This document shows, piece after piece, positions 42,901-53,384 of a stretch of DNA of 64,000 bases. Made by a program: the position numbers and the translations under genes. Where the stretch lies: NCBI GenBank assembly GCA_009869945.1, contig WIXG01000141.1:116417-180416 (forward strand). The letters run 5' to 3'. This DNA comes from Mesaphorura yosii. Taxonomy: Eukaryota > Arthropoda > Collembola > Poduromorpha > Tullbergiidae. The notes beneath the pieces are model-generated. The model searched no databases. It saw only the letters and a program-made list of their open reading frames with translations, and had not been told where the DNA came from. Position 1 is the stretch's first letter. Each line of letters starts with the position of its first letter.

Positions 42901-45900
42901 AATCTTCTATAAGCTTTGCTTAATGTAACTTACGGGTGGCATGCGGGAATATTACAGTGTGAATGTTGCCCGGCTCTTGCGTGGCAGCAAGAAGGCAAGG
43001 TCCACGCGTTATGAATCATTGCAGTTATTATTTTGACAAGTTTGCTGAAAAAAACACAACAAACTTGAGAAAACAAGCGTTATAGCCGTCTAGCCGTTGA
43101 AATATGACTTGACTTTATGATGGAAACATGCTCGGCTGGACCCAACTCAGAAATTTCTGATCTTGAGACTTCCTGACCTTTCAACTTGACCCGCATTTTG
43201 CATTGCGCTTACTTTGTATGACGAGTAGAATTTGAACTGGAACTGACTTGCTAGGCACTTATGCTATTTTCGGAAGAGTTGTGATGATTTATAGTCGATA
43301 TCTTGTTTATGCTCCGTTGACTATTTTCAGAGCGCATCGGTCTGCATGCCAAGTTCCAGCGTGAGCTCATAGCGCAGTGGTATACAATCAATTACAATAT
43401 CAAAAAGTCAGTTCTCTTTGGCTAAGTTATGACAGGGGTCAGACAAATTTAACTTTTTAAATAAATGACCCGAATAATACAAACCATTACTTTTATTGCT
43501 GCAACTCAACGATAAGTGTGGAAAAACTCATTCATTGCGCAATTTTACATGCCGTGACTTACAAAATCTTGAGAAGCAACAACAAACTATCTGATTTATC
43601 AATTAATTAACTATTCAGAAACTTTGAATTTTATTGACCATGAAAGCCCAATGGCATCAAGATTGACTTTGACTTTGGTTAGAAATACAATACACTCACT
43701 AGAAGTTAAATATGTTGTACAAATTAACTTGTTATTTATTAGTGAGGTATAGAAACGAAACGCGGAGGAAAAAAAGCCTTTCAGCATTATCAAAAGCGCT
43801 GGAGCTGGAAGGCAGGTTGTGGTTGCGGGTTGCCGCACCGGTTCAAATAAAAAGCTCATTGGGTTCAAATTGAGAAAAGGAAAGGAACTCCAACTGTGTT
43901 TGAAATATGATTTTTACACAAGGGAATCAAAATGATGACAAACTAATCTCTTGTCTCCTCTCACACTTTTCTGAATTTTTGAAGGCGAAAAAGAGCTCAA
44001 CGTCCTTTTTGTACTCCGGCAATCATTTTATCATCGCGAGTCGTGAGCATCTCGGCCAGTCGCCTCCTCCCCGAGCGCACGGTTCGAGACTTGCAAAAGG
44101 TTATTAAAATCAACCGCGTAACAATCGCCGATGCAATTACTGCGTGGTGAACAAGATAGCGCACAACAAAGAACTGGAGTTGACACCTCTTTGAATATGA
44201 ATTTGATTTTTCTGAAAAGAATACGAATCTGCTATCAAGTGGAGGAAGGAATTTTCTTTCCTCAACTGCTATTTATTAGCACATCTTATGTGCTTATACA
44301 TCCGCAATTCTGCGTGTGTGTGTCTATCTTTTAAAGAGGTAGCAAGGCTGCTTCACAAATTCTCATTAGAATGTGTTAGTTGTCAAGCGTAGTGTTCTGC
44401 AAGGCAATGGAGCGATGGATGCGATAGTACAGCAGCAACTAGACATACAATTTTCGATGTAATCATGTTGAAATGGCGAAACCTTGGCTTCATCTCGGAA
44501 GCGCCAATTTATAGGCAGCAGCGGAGCAAACCAAATGCATATTGGATTTTCTTGACATCGAGGAGAAAATGTGTTTGATCACGCTTCACTACTTCAATTC
44601 CCACTGATGTTGAAAATGGCAGTATGAAGAACATTTTGAGCTGGCAGCGGAAGAAGCAAAGTGGTGTTGTGTTGACACTTGAGAATTGATCGCTTGTTGT
44701 ATTCCTTTTCAAGGCGTAATTTTGTCGTCAAACCGTTAACTGCAAACTTTCTTCTATAAGCAAAACACAGTGAAGCAGATCTAAAATTGTGACCGAATAC
44801 CCAGATTTAAACGTGTTGAGACGGACTCATGACAATATTTGCCGTTAATTCCTAACCACGGGACGTTGTGGGTATCAAAAGAGGAAGCAAATGACATACA
44901 AGTATGTTGGAACGATTATAAGCCATCCACTAGAATAACTTATAATAGTCATTATGAGTCGGTCATAAGTCGATTATAGTAACATCAAGTTGGTGGATCT
45001 AGTGTCCAACGCCATCATACAGGATTATTTCGATCCATGGTACGGCCGAAACGATTGATTGCCAATTCAGAATCATATGGCATGTGTTTTGATCGGACCG
45101 ATTCTTTAAAATTCTCATTGACCGTGCGGCTTCTTACGTTACGTGTTTCGATGGGGAAAATGACAGATAGAACAACGAAGGATCCTACAAGTTTTCATCG
45201 GGCCGATTTAAAAAAAAGTCAATTGTGTTCAATTCTACTGTTGTAAGATGTGCTCATTTTGCTCATGTTTTACCATTATTATTATTATAAAAAATGAGAG
45301 ATGAGGATGAAAGTTGAACAATGGAGGAGAGAAGACGATGGAAGCAGCGACAGTTTTCCCTGCCCTAAGAAAAGTAGACAAAGATGATGACTAGGTGATG
45401 AGAAATGAATAAAAATTTGAATTTTGAATATTTTTTTTCACTAAGTGGGAAAGAAGAAAGGCAACTGGCTTAGCCCTGACTTTGTGGTCGGGAAACTCCA
45501 AGATTGGAGAAAATGTCTTCAGAATTGTCGTTTCTTCTATTCACAAGAAGTGTAGTATGCAATTACAATCTACTCGCACATAAGAAACTTCCTTCAACAA
45601 ATGCAATAATATGAAAGCTATTTAAACCCCATTAGATAGAATATATATAGAAAATGAAGTCTTTAAAAATGTAATTTATATCTCCATTCATCATTGGTCA
45701 CAAGAGGCGCTTCTCCGGCATGTCCGTGTTAAATTGGTCAGCAAATACTTAAATTAGCGTTTTGAGCTTCATAAATTATAGAGCAGGTTTGTCAAAACCT
45801 GAGGAATTTTCTTCATTGTCTCTCAAAGCAAGTGCCGAGCAAGTCTCACTTATAAGTATTCCTTGAACTCCATATTTAGACTTCCATTTGGTTTCCCGTA

Positions 45901-48900
45901 AATATATAAAATCATCTCTCAACACAACTGTCAACACGTCGCAGTCACACTTTCTGAAAACGAAGACACTGTCATTCCTTTACTGCGACTGAAAAAAAAA
46001 GCAACAGCGACGAGTAAAAAGACTGGAATCGTCTTTTGTCACAAAAATAGAATTCGTGTCACAATAAGATGCATTATCGTCGTTTCTGTCTGGTGTCTCA
46101 CGAAAGAGAAAAACAAAGAAGTCATTAGTCCCACTTTTTAAATTACTTAATCTTAGTCATTATGCTGAAAAATGAGTCTGGGCAATTAGAGCCAACCCAC
46201 ACAGTCGCGCGTGCAGTCTACCAAGACCTGCAAAGTAATTTTCGCCTTTCGCTCTGTGGAATTGAGGATTTTATATACGTTAGAAAATCTCTCTTGCAAA
46301 AGTGTGACTATTTAACAGGCCAGTTCTCAAACATTAACACGCAAGGAAGCAAAAGTCGTAGTGTAATTAATCTTAATTTTTTAGACGTTTGATTGTTTGT
46401 CTTATTTAACTAATCGCGTCCTATTTGATAATAATCGTGCTGCCGGTCGGCCGTCGTCATTGCCCGGCTTTGCATCCGACGGGACGCACTGGAAAATTCT
46501 TGTCATTGCTTCTGACGCTGCTGCAGACAACATGATTTCCCTTACAGAAAAATCAAATCACAATTCTGACTCTGTAAATACCAAACACGGCGCGAGCATA
46601 AACTCAATAATAAAAATGAATCCAACTGCAACTGTGCACGAGCCAACACCCACTGCCTGTCTCATTTATGCTAATAAAATTTGAAGCCGTTGATCGCACA
46701 GGCAGACAATGCAGCAGCCCGTCTGCCGTGCATTGAGAAAGAGAAATTCATGTTATGATTACGATTATGACTTGCCATTTGTTATTGTCAACTATCAAAT
46801 AAATACATCATCCCGTTTCGTATTATACCAAATTAACGTCGTGCATACGCTCTGTGTCTATGCTAGGCCAGACTATGAAGAATGTAGTGCTTCTCGGTCC
46901 GCACGCATTGTTGTTTGTTTTAGGGTTTCATTGCAGCAGCGGCGACTGTCGAGCTTCATAATCTCTTCTGCTCTGCTGCCGAACGCTGCAACTGTGGGAC
47001 GATACATTTATCCTCCCTGTGCGTGTGCTCTTCTGGTTGAGAACACTCAATCAATCAAAATCATAACTAATCGACTTACCCATCAATCCTTTGAACAAAG
47101 GAGGCGAAAGGGTTCAGTGCTGCTTAATAGGATCGGACGGCCAAAAATGGGATAAATACTTGTAACATGGTAATCGGTGTATAAAACAGATTATAAATTT
47201 TACGTGAACAGTTTCATGCGCTTACTCTTGCTTCTGGTCAAAAATTTGAGGCCCCGTTTAAAGTATTAGCCAGTAATGAATTTCCGCATGGCACTAAATG
47301 CTCTTCTTATGATGTCATCGTTAGGCTGTACCTGTGACCTCATTAATTTATTTAAACACTGAAACTCATAATTAATAATTATTAATTTCCTTTAGTGCTT
47401 GGGTTTCACGTCTCCCCAGAAAAATTTCGCGTATGCGTCTGTGACCAAGAGGCTTTGTAAAATTCGACGAGTACATGATTGGATCAAGATCATGAGTAGG
47501 CCACAGCAACCAAATCTGTTGCTGCTGTACAAATTCGTTCTTAAACGTGGAATATGACGATAATTAGCTGCTGCCTCTGCCGCGTTTAGCTTATACCAAG
47601 ATTGGGCACTCTAATAATTTAGTGTAAACTAATTGACACTTCTGCCTACATAAATAATAATAATAGTCATTCATAATGACACTAAATTCAAATTTCAAAC
47701 AGTCGGGTCTGGCAACCCCCAGCCATTGCATCGTTTCAGGCGCGTTCACAACTCTTTTGAAGGCAGCGCAAGACAAGCTGAGGCTGAGCAAAAACTATTT
47801 ACTTAATACTCGTTCCAAATATCGGATTTCAGAGAGGAAAATGAAAAATGAAGGAAAACTAATACAATATATATTTAACAACGGCAATGTTTTTCTAATC
47901 ATTTGACATCTTCTCTTCTTGTCGTCTCATTACTTCGCCGGTATGACATGTGGCTGTGCTGCTAAATGGTTAAATGGGAACGGAAGAAGAGGGATGAGCA
48001 GTTTCATAGTTGAGCGACGAGTACACGCAATTATTTAAGTGTATGTGATTTAAATAGAGTAGTCGGAAGACGTGTTGTGTTTGCCTTCTGTAATCATAAT
48101 GTTATTGCAGGAAGAGAAAAGAGACGCGCAGCGAGCGAAAAGGGTCTAATTGCTTTCTTGTCAAATGATTTCCCGGCCCATGTGAAAAGTGAGACACTTC
48201 AGAAGTGTAAAAGACATTTTTCTATTTCATTTAGTAAAACCAAAGAAGTACAAAATGTATGGAAAAGTCATTAGTACAAATACTTCACATTCCAGGCTAT
48301 TAGTGCTGAGATGAACGAGAATATGAATTCTCAGCCTGAACAAAATTTAAGCCAAATCCACAGAGTATGTATGGACTATTGAAGAGATGAACATTTTGTA
48401 TTTTGCGTTCTGCAACAAATTCTTTACGCTTACACATTCAGCATGGCGTACGAACATGAAATTGTCGAAGAAAGAAGAATGCATAATGAGCCACGACCAG
48501 GGCGATCACTTTTCAATATCCTGTATTGGTTTCATAAAATTCACGTCAGAATTATCAATCTCGAGATATTCATTGAGATCAGTATCTCTCAAATGGAACC
48601 ACGGCGCCCCCTCCAGAACATAGAATGAATCTTATCCAGTTGCACAAATGAAATCATGACGCTTTGCTCGTGTTAAGGGGCTGGGTGAAGGATAGCCATA
48701 TAAAACGAAGTGAACATCACCGTTCGATCGGTTATTTCAACCGCGAATGGAAAGGAAACTCAGGAGCAAGGAACTTGGCTATTTGCTTCCCTGGATCAAT
48801 TGGATGCGGAAATTGCAAATGCAGATTAGAAAGCTTTGAGAGTTTGAGAGTAGAGAGGATGCGCCCTCTCAACGAAATACCCTCATCCGAGACCGTCACT

Positions 48901-49310
48901 GTGTTTGCATTTTGTTATTCGTACATTAAGAGTTGCAAGCGAACATGTAGAGTTCTTGTTCTTTACAGTGATAAGTGAGAATTCTTGGAGCGAGTATCAA
49001 GGGTAATTATCATCTTCATTTCCAGCACGTTACTTGGTGCTGATGATTCATGAATAACTCTTATTCATCTTTACAGAAGCTATCATAACTCTACGCTGAA
49101 CAAAGAGCAATGGGATTTGTTGTCGATTTTAAACAGAGTGGGAGCGCGACAAGATTCTTCCAGTTCGCAACCTGGAAATTCCAGCCTGTCTTTTCGACAT
49201 CTTCTTTAACTCGTTAGTTGTTGCGACAGGTTTGGAATTAAAACAACGAAAATGGTCATTGTCAAATTAAATTTGTAGTTCACGTGATACAGCCACTTTG
49301 TGTTTGAATC
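24944..49310. other. 24-kb gene-poor region between msx and the peroxidase gene
   Basis: I find no convincing coding gene here. The longest open frames, such as the 151-codon frame at 26521-26976, have no recognisable domain, no splice partners and no neighbours. The DNA is AT-rich with scattered trinucleotide (ATT/ATA, CAT) tracts. Non-coding RNAs or msx enhancers could be present but are not visible as structure. Confidence 0.55.
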
Positions 49311-50348
49311 ATGTTATTTATGAACGGTTTTAAGCTGTTCTCAGGTAAGGTCTAATTGGAACATTATCAGGGCGCATAGCCTAGAGCGATATCATTTTGG
49401 GGTATCAATTGTGAATAATGATATATTTAGTAGCACCTGCCAAAAATGCATTTGGCTTTGGCTTTCTAACTTTTGGCGCGGCAGCCGCTGGGGCTAACAC
49501 CTTCATGGTAAGTCAACCGTTAAATCGATCTATTTAGTTTTGGTTAATTGATTGATTGACGAACTACTGTTCATTGTTCATGGGTACAGATTGGTGATGG
49601 ATGGAAGAAAGGCACGTCTGTGTATGATTTTAATTATGTGGATATTGATGGCGCTGAACAGAACATGGCCCGTTTCAAGTATGAATAATTTTAACTCTTC
49701 GCATTCCGCTCAAGTGTAGTATACTAACTTAATTCTTTACTAATGTGCCCAGGGGTCATGTTTTGATTATCGTAAACTTGGCTAGTAACTGAGGAAGGAC
49801 TCCCGTCAACTACACTCAGGTCAGCACAGTTGACAGCATTCAGAGTAGCGAGATTTAGCACCTCGTATGACTAAGCTTTTAATTAGTAATTAATTATAAC
49901 AGTTGACGGAACTCCATAATAAGTATGGGGCATCAAAAGGTCTGCGTATATTGGGCTTCCCGTGTAATCAATTCGGAGGACAGGAACAGGGCACTAATGC
50001 AGAAATTAAGGAGTTCACCAAGAAATACAACGTACGCTGGGATTTGGCGTCTAAAGTTGAGGTTAATGGTGAAACAGCGCATCCGTTGTGGAAATATCTC
50101 AAAACCCATCAAAGCAGTTTGTTGGGAGAATTCATCAAGTGGAACTTCAGCAAGTTCATTATTGATAAGAAAGGCAACGTCGTTAAGCGCTATGCTCCGG
50201 TTACAGATCCGCTGGTAAGTCCCATGCAATTTGCACCTCAATCTTCTATTTGTGTTACTGAAAATCGAATTCTTCGATCTAACGCCGTGTTGCGTTGTTC
50301 TTACAGGATATGGAAAAGGATCTCGTATACTACATGGATCAACATTAG
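49311..50348 (+). CDS. GPX4: selenocysteine glutathione peroxidase, GPX4 (phospholipid hydroperoxide) type
   Basis: Six exons: 49311-49344, 49431-49507, 49590-49678, 49753-49819, 49903-50214 and 50307-50348. All phases agree, giving 206 residues with TGA read as selenocysteine (residue 80). The introns are only 74-92 bp. The enzyme reduces lipid hydroperoxides with thiols. Catalytic residues of the family are present: Sec80 in [15 protein letters not shown], Gln112 in [10 protein letters not shown], and Trp169-Asn170 in IKWNFSKF. The absence of the extra subunit-interface loop and the ending [16 protein letters not shown] fit monomeric GPX4. The N-terminus is a hydrophobic Gly/Ala/Phe-rich leader of about 35 residues, suggesting mitochondrial or secretory targeting. 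Two tandem SECIS-like hairpins follow in the 3' UTR. A start inside intron 1 (49418) or at Met37 (49505) is also possible. Confidence 0.93.
49790..49792 (+). other. in-frame TGA selenocysteine codon
   Basis: The TGA stands in an otherwise open exon at exactly the catalytic Sec/Cys position of GPx enzymes (VNLASN-TGA-G-R-T). The frame continues conserved on both sides, including the next exon, so this is recoding to selenocysteine and not a nonsense mutation. The SECIS-like hairpins downstream support this. Confidence 0.93.
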
Positions 50349-50403
50349 TCAATGCCTCGAGTCAAGATATTTTAGGATTAGTCACGTTAACTTGCAATCT
50401 GTG

Positions 50404-50474
50404 CCTGTGCTGTATGATATTAGTCTTGTAAACTTTTCTTAAAGCCGAGACTGATTGATTTGCTGTAGCTCAGG
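50404..50474 (+). promoter_or_regulatory. SECIS element 1 (form 2) in GPX4 3' UTR
   Basis: The quartet strand ATGA is at 50414-50417 and its partner TGA at 50456-50458. A 10-bp helix pairs 50419-50428 with 50446-50455, with two G-T wobbles. The conserved unpaired AAA (50430-50432) lies 12 nt after ATGA. A ministem CTTT/AAAG (50433-50436 with 50441-50444) makes it a form 2 SECIS. A lower helix pairs 50404-50411 with 50467-50474 (7 of 8). Spacing and motifs match the eukaryotic SECIS consensus bound by SBP2. Confidence 0.88.
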
Positions 50475-50556
50475 GACCGATGTAGTAGGTATAAGGAATT
50501 ATCTCATTTAAGTTCGTTCGCTCTGTACCACAGTATTGTAAGCCAACCATTTGCAA

Positions 50557-50625
50557 ACAAGTTCTATGATATTAATCTTGTAAACTTCTAATGAAGCCGG
50601 GATTTAATTGAAAACGTTATCTTGT
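50557..50625 (+). promoter_or_regulatory. SECIS element 2, tandem copy in the same 3' UTR
   Basis: ATGA is at 50566-50569 and TGA at 50609-50611. Helix 50571-50580 pairs with 50598-50608 with one bulged T (50603). Unpaired AAA is at 50582-50584 and the ministem CTTC/GAAG at 50585-50588 with 50593-50596. The lower helix pairs ACAAG (50557-50561) with CTTGT (50621-50625). It is clearly homologous to the first element, 152 bp upstream. Two stem pairs have changed on both sides (G-C to A-T in the helix, T-A to C-G in the ministem), which argues that both copies were kept under structural selection. Confidence 0.82.
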
Positions 50626-50652
50626 AGCAAATGAAAGGTTTAATTGCGCCCA

Positions 50653-50658
50653 AATAAA
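50653..50658 (+). promoter_or_regulatory. GPX4 poly(A) signal
   Basis: AATAAA lies about 300 bp after the stop and just past the second SECIS, so both hairpins should be in the mature mRNA. No canonical hexamer lies between the two SECIS copies. Confidence 0.7.
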
Positions 50659-50827
50659 GTATAATAAGAGTTGTAAAATGTGACCACTTTCATTCTGAAT
50701 GATTTGCACTGTCTAAAAGAGGTACCATTGTTCTTTTCGCTACTAATATCAAACAATTTGCTCGTCACAACTTTCAAATAGCGCCAAATTGGTGTCATGA
50801 CTGAAAAATAATGAAAATAATATTGGA

Positions 50828-50833
50828 TTTATT
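50828..50833 (-). promoter_or_regulatory. poly(A) signal of the CUB-domain gene
   Basis: TTTATT on the + strand reads AATAAA on the minus strand, about 95 bp past the minus-strand stop. The GPX4 and CUB genes are thus convergent, with 3' ends roughly 150-200 bp apart. Confidence 0.6.
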
Positions 50834-50925
50834 GTGTTCATCAAAATTAAATCACCTATTTAATTCAAAACGCATTGAATTATTTCTCCGAGCTAATGTT
50901 CTACATAGTACCGTAATTCAGCATT

Positions 50926-52789
50926 CTAAAAATCGTACAGGTCGTCATATTCGTCTTGCGAATTGTTGTCAGGGTCTAAATATTCCCACATTTTGTCATC
51001 ATCTGATATATCTAGAGTTTTGTTCCTCAGATTTTGTAGTAATGTTAGATTAGCGTCAGGAGCGACAACAATATTCTTGACGCGCTCGGTTTCATCTTCG
51101 TGCAGCTGCTCGCGAAATAGGAGTGGTATTGGTTGATCATGCTGACTAGGATGCAAGTGATAGGTATGATGAGGTACAGCCTTTAGAATGGGTCGAGCTG
51201 CCAAATCCGTTTCACAATCGTGACAAATTTTTAGCTGCTGATACGAAATCCGGAATCCAAGTGTCGTGTTCATGACTTTCCCAAAAAGTTGCTGCCTTAA
51301 ATGCTGGGCTTCGACCAAGCCGGAGGTTCTCACGAATAACGTAATCAGGTTTGATCGAATTGGGGCTATTAAACGCACGAATACTGATTAAAGACACTCG
51401 TTAAGAAAATCATGATTATCTTTCCTTGTGCAGGGTACCATATATTGGCTGGCTTATACTTTCCCCAGTTCTTGGAGACAGCTTCCCACCACAATAGCGG
51501 TCAAACGTCTGAATTAGCTTGACAACTTTCATAACTGGTGTGGGTGCAGGCGAAGTTGCTGCTGCTGGTTGAGGTGGTGCTGGCGTCGGGGCTGGTCTTC
51601 TGAAAAACATCCTCGCTTCCCTTCTACTGCCAGCCAATGGTACTTCCTGCCCATTGGGGATAAGGAGGTAGTCCATTCCACAAATTGCTGCACCAGTTCC
51701 GGACCTTTGAGAAAATGAATGATTCCAATGAGACATATGAAGACAAATCTTTTGAGTTTGATGAACTACATTTCAGCTATCAAGTTGCATTAATTAACTT
51801 ATAAGTTCACTTACCGTTGAATCACTTCCTTTGATGCTTTCACACTCTTCTTCAACGCAAATTCTCCAGGATTAGTAGAATACCGAATGCCACAAACATT
51901 TTTCCTCGGCCGAATGCAGATTTGATAATTCGCTCCGTTCAGATATCGCTGCCCGTCAAAATTAAAGGACTTCAACGTGCCCTTTTCGCCGAGATAATAT
52001 TGAGTGCAGCCTTCTGGAGCTGAATAGAGAAACATATTTGACTTTGAATCAAACAGACAACAAATGGCGGAAGTATTTTCAAATACCCTTCAGTACGTTC
52101 GACATCGAACAATCAATCTGAGTGAGCCAGACGCCAAAACGATACTTCTCGCTGCTGACGACAGTCGTCACTTTAAAATCAACAACCGTAGCATTCGATG
52201 TCCAATGTTCCAGATGAAGATAAACTAAAATAAGACAGAAAGTTCTGATCATGATGGCGCGAAAAATCAACACCCACGAGAACCGGCTTACAATGTTGGT
52301 CATCAAGTCTTCCACATAAAGGAGGAAGGCCTGTGGGCCACACATCGCCTTCAACTTCGAACTGTTGAGAGAGGCAATCACCACGTATGGGCTTCATCAG
52401 TTCCGTGTCCACAAAGTCCACACGTACCTACGTGGAAGTGGTGGCAGACAAATTTTGCGTCAAAATACTGAGCCTTCGCTTACATTTTTTACATTTTACT
52501 ACCTGACACACAGAAGGATTTGTAATGACCATTCTAAACTTGCACTCATTGCCACCGGTATCATCGTCGGGGTAGTTTTTGTTCACAAAGTTCACAACCA
52601 GATCCTGGCCAGTGTCTCCGCATCTATAAACTGTCAAAGCAAGAGTGTGTGACGTGAAACCTCGTTAATTTGCTTACCTTTTGGATGGCTGAAGGATCGC
52701 GCAACGAACTCCCGACTGAAACAACTTTTAAGCAAGTAGAGCACGACAAGTGGCAAGATGCGGCATCGGAGTGAACTCCATGAAAGCAT
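50926..52789 (-). CDS. secreted CUB-domain protein, seven exons
   Basis: Minus-strand exons, 5' to 3': 52789-52678, 52630-52503, 52427-52292, 52224-52087, 52019-51815, 51704-51439 and 51365-50926. All junction phases agree, giving 474 residues. Residues 1 to about 25 are a signal peptide (LPLVVLYLL core), so the protein should be secreted. A first CUB-like domain runs from about Cys41 to Cys164 and has the arthropod pattern VCQVRVDFVDTEL...GDC...LCG...QHFYL. A second runs from about 176 to 376, with CTQYYLGEKGTLKSFNFDG, ICIR, CGIRYS, CGMDYLLIPNG, RYCGG and GFRISY. A Pro/Ala-rich spacer (residues 277-297) interrupts the second domain, and the last 28 residues are very acidic. CUB domains mediate extracellular protein or sugar binding; the ligand is unknown. 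An in-frame TAG just upstream fixes the start. No protease domain is present. Confidence 0.88.
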
Positions 52790-53384
52790 TATGCACTAAT
52801 ATTGGCCGACCGTGAAAGCTTGGAGCCAGTCCGGATCAAAGGCAATCATCGACTGAACGCTTGAGAGAATTCTTCCGAGCAATTTGAGAAAGCTGCACGA
52901 GAGATTTAGCACGGCGCAGCAATAATTTTCAAGCTCACGACAAAAAGTGAATGAATGCAATTCACGACCGACGCGTGTGTAGTGGACCTGTGCCAATGGC
53001 AAGACTTTCTAAGCAGTAAATGAAAAAAGTACAGGAGATAATTCGAGGCATAGAAATTTCCCACGAGATCCGTTAAGGCTTTTGTGAAGAATGTCAACTG
53101 CCGTCGGAACCATAAAATATCTAATTTTACATTGACTCAAATGATGACGTGCATTCTCCGTTACCCATTGTTGCAGATTTCAATATCATATCGCGAAATT
53201 GTCACCGCAGACGTCAGAAATCAGAATGTGCAGCGGTATCTCAAGTTTAGGGATGAATATGACCATATGTATGTGGTAAAGATAAAATTAAAGATGAAAC
53301 TCTGAGAAATGTCAGATCGCTTGATTTTATTTTTATGTTGAGATGGACGTAAACCTAAAGCGGTCTATTGCATAAGTATCTGAC
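52790..53384. other. spacer between the CUB and K2P genes
   Basis: The two minus-strand genes are about 600 bp apart. The K2P poly(A) signal is at 53326-53331 (TTTATT on +). The rest should hold the promoter of the CUB gene; no core promoter motif stands out. A 73-codon plus-strand frame here has no support. Confidence 0.55.
53326..53331 (-). promoter_or_regulatory. K2P poly(A) signal
   Basis: This is AATAAA on the minus strand, about 55 bp past the K2P stop codon. It fits the compact 3' ends of neighbouring genes. Confidence 0.55.

Noticed and set aside
49790..49792. GPX locus as a pseudogene with a nonsense codon
   Set aside because: The TGA is exactly at the catalytic Sec position, all six exons and phases are intact, and SECIS-like hairpins follow.
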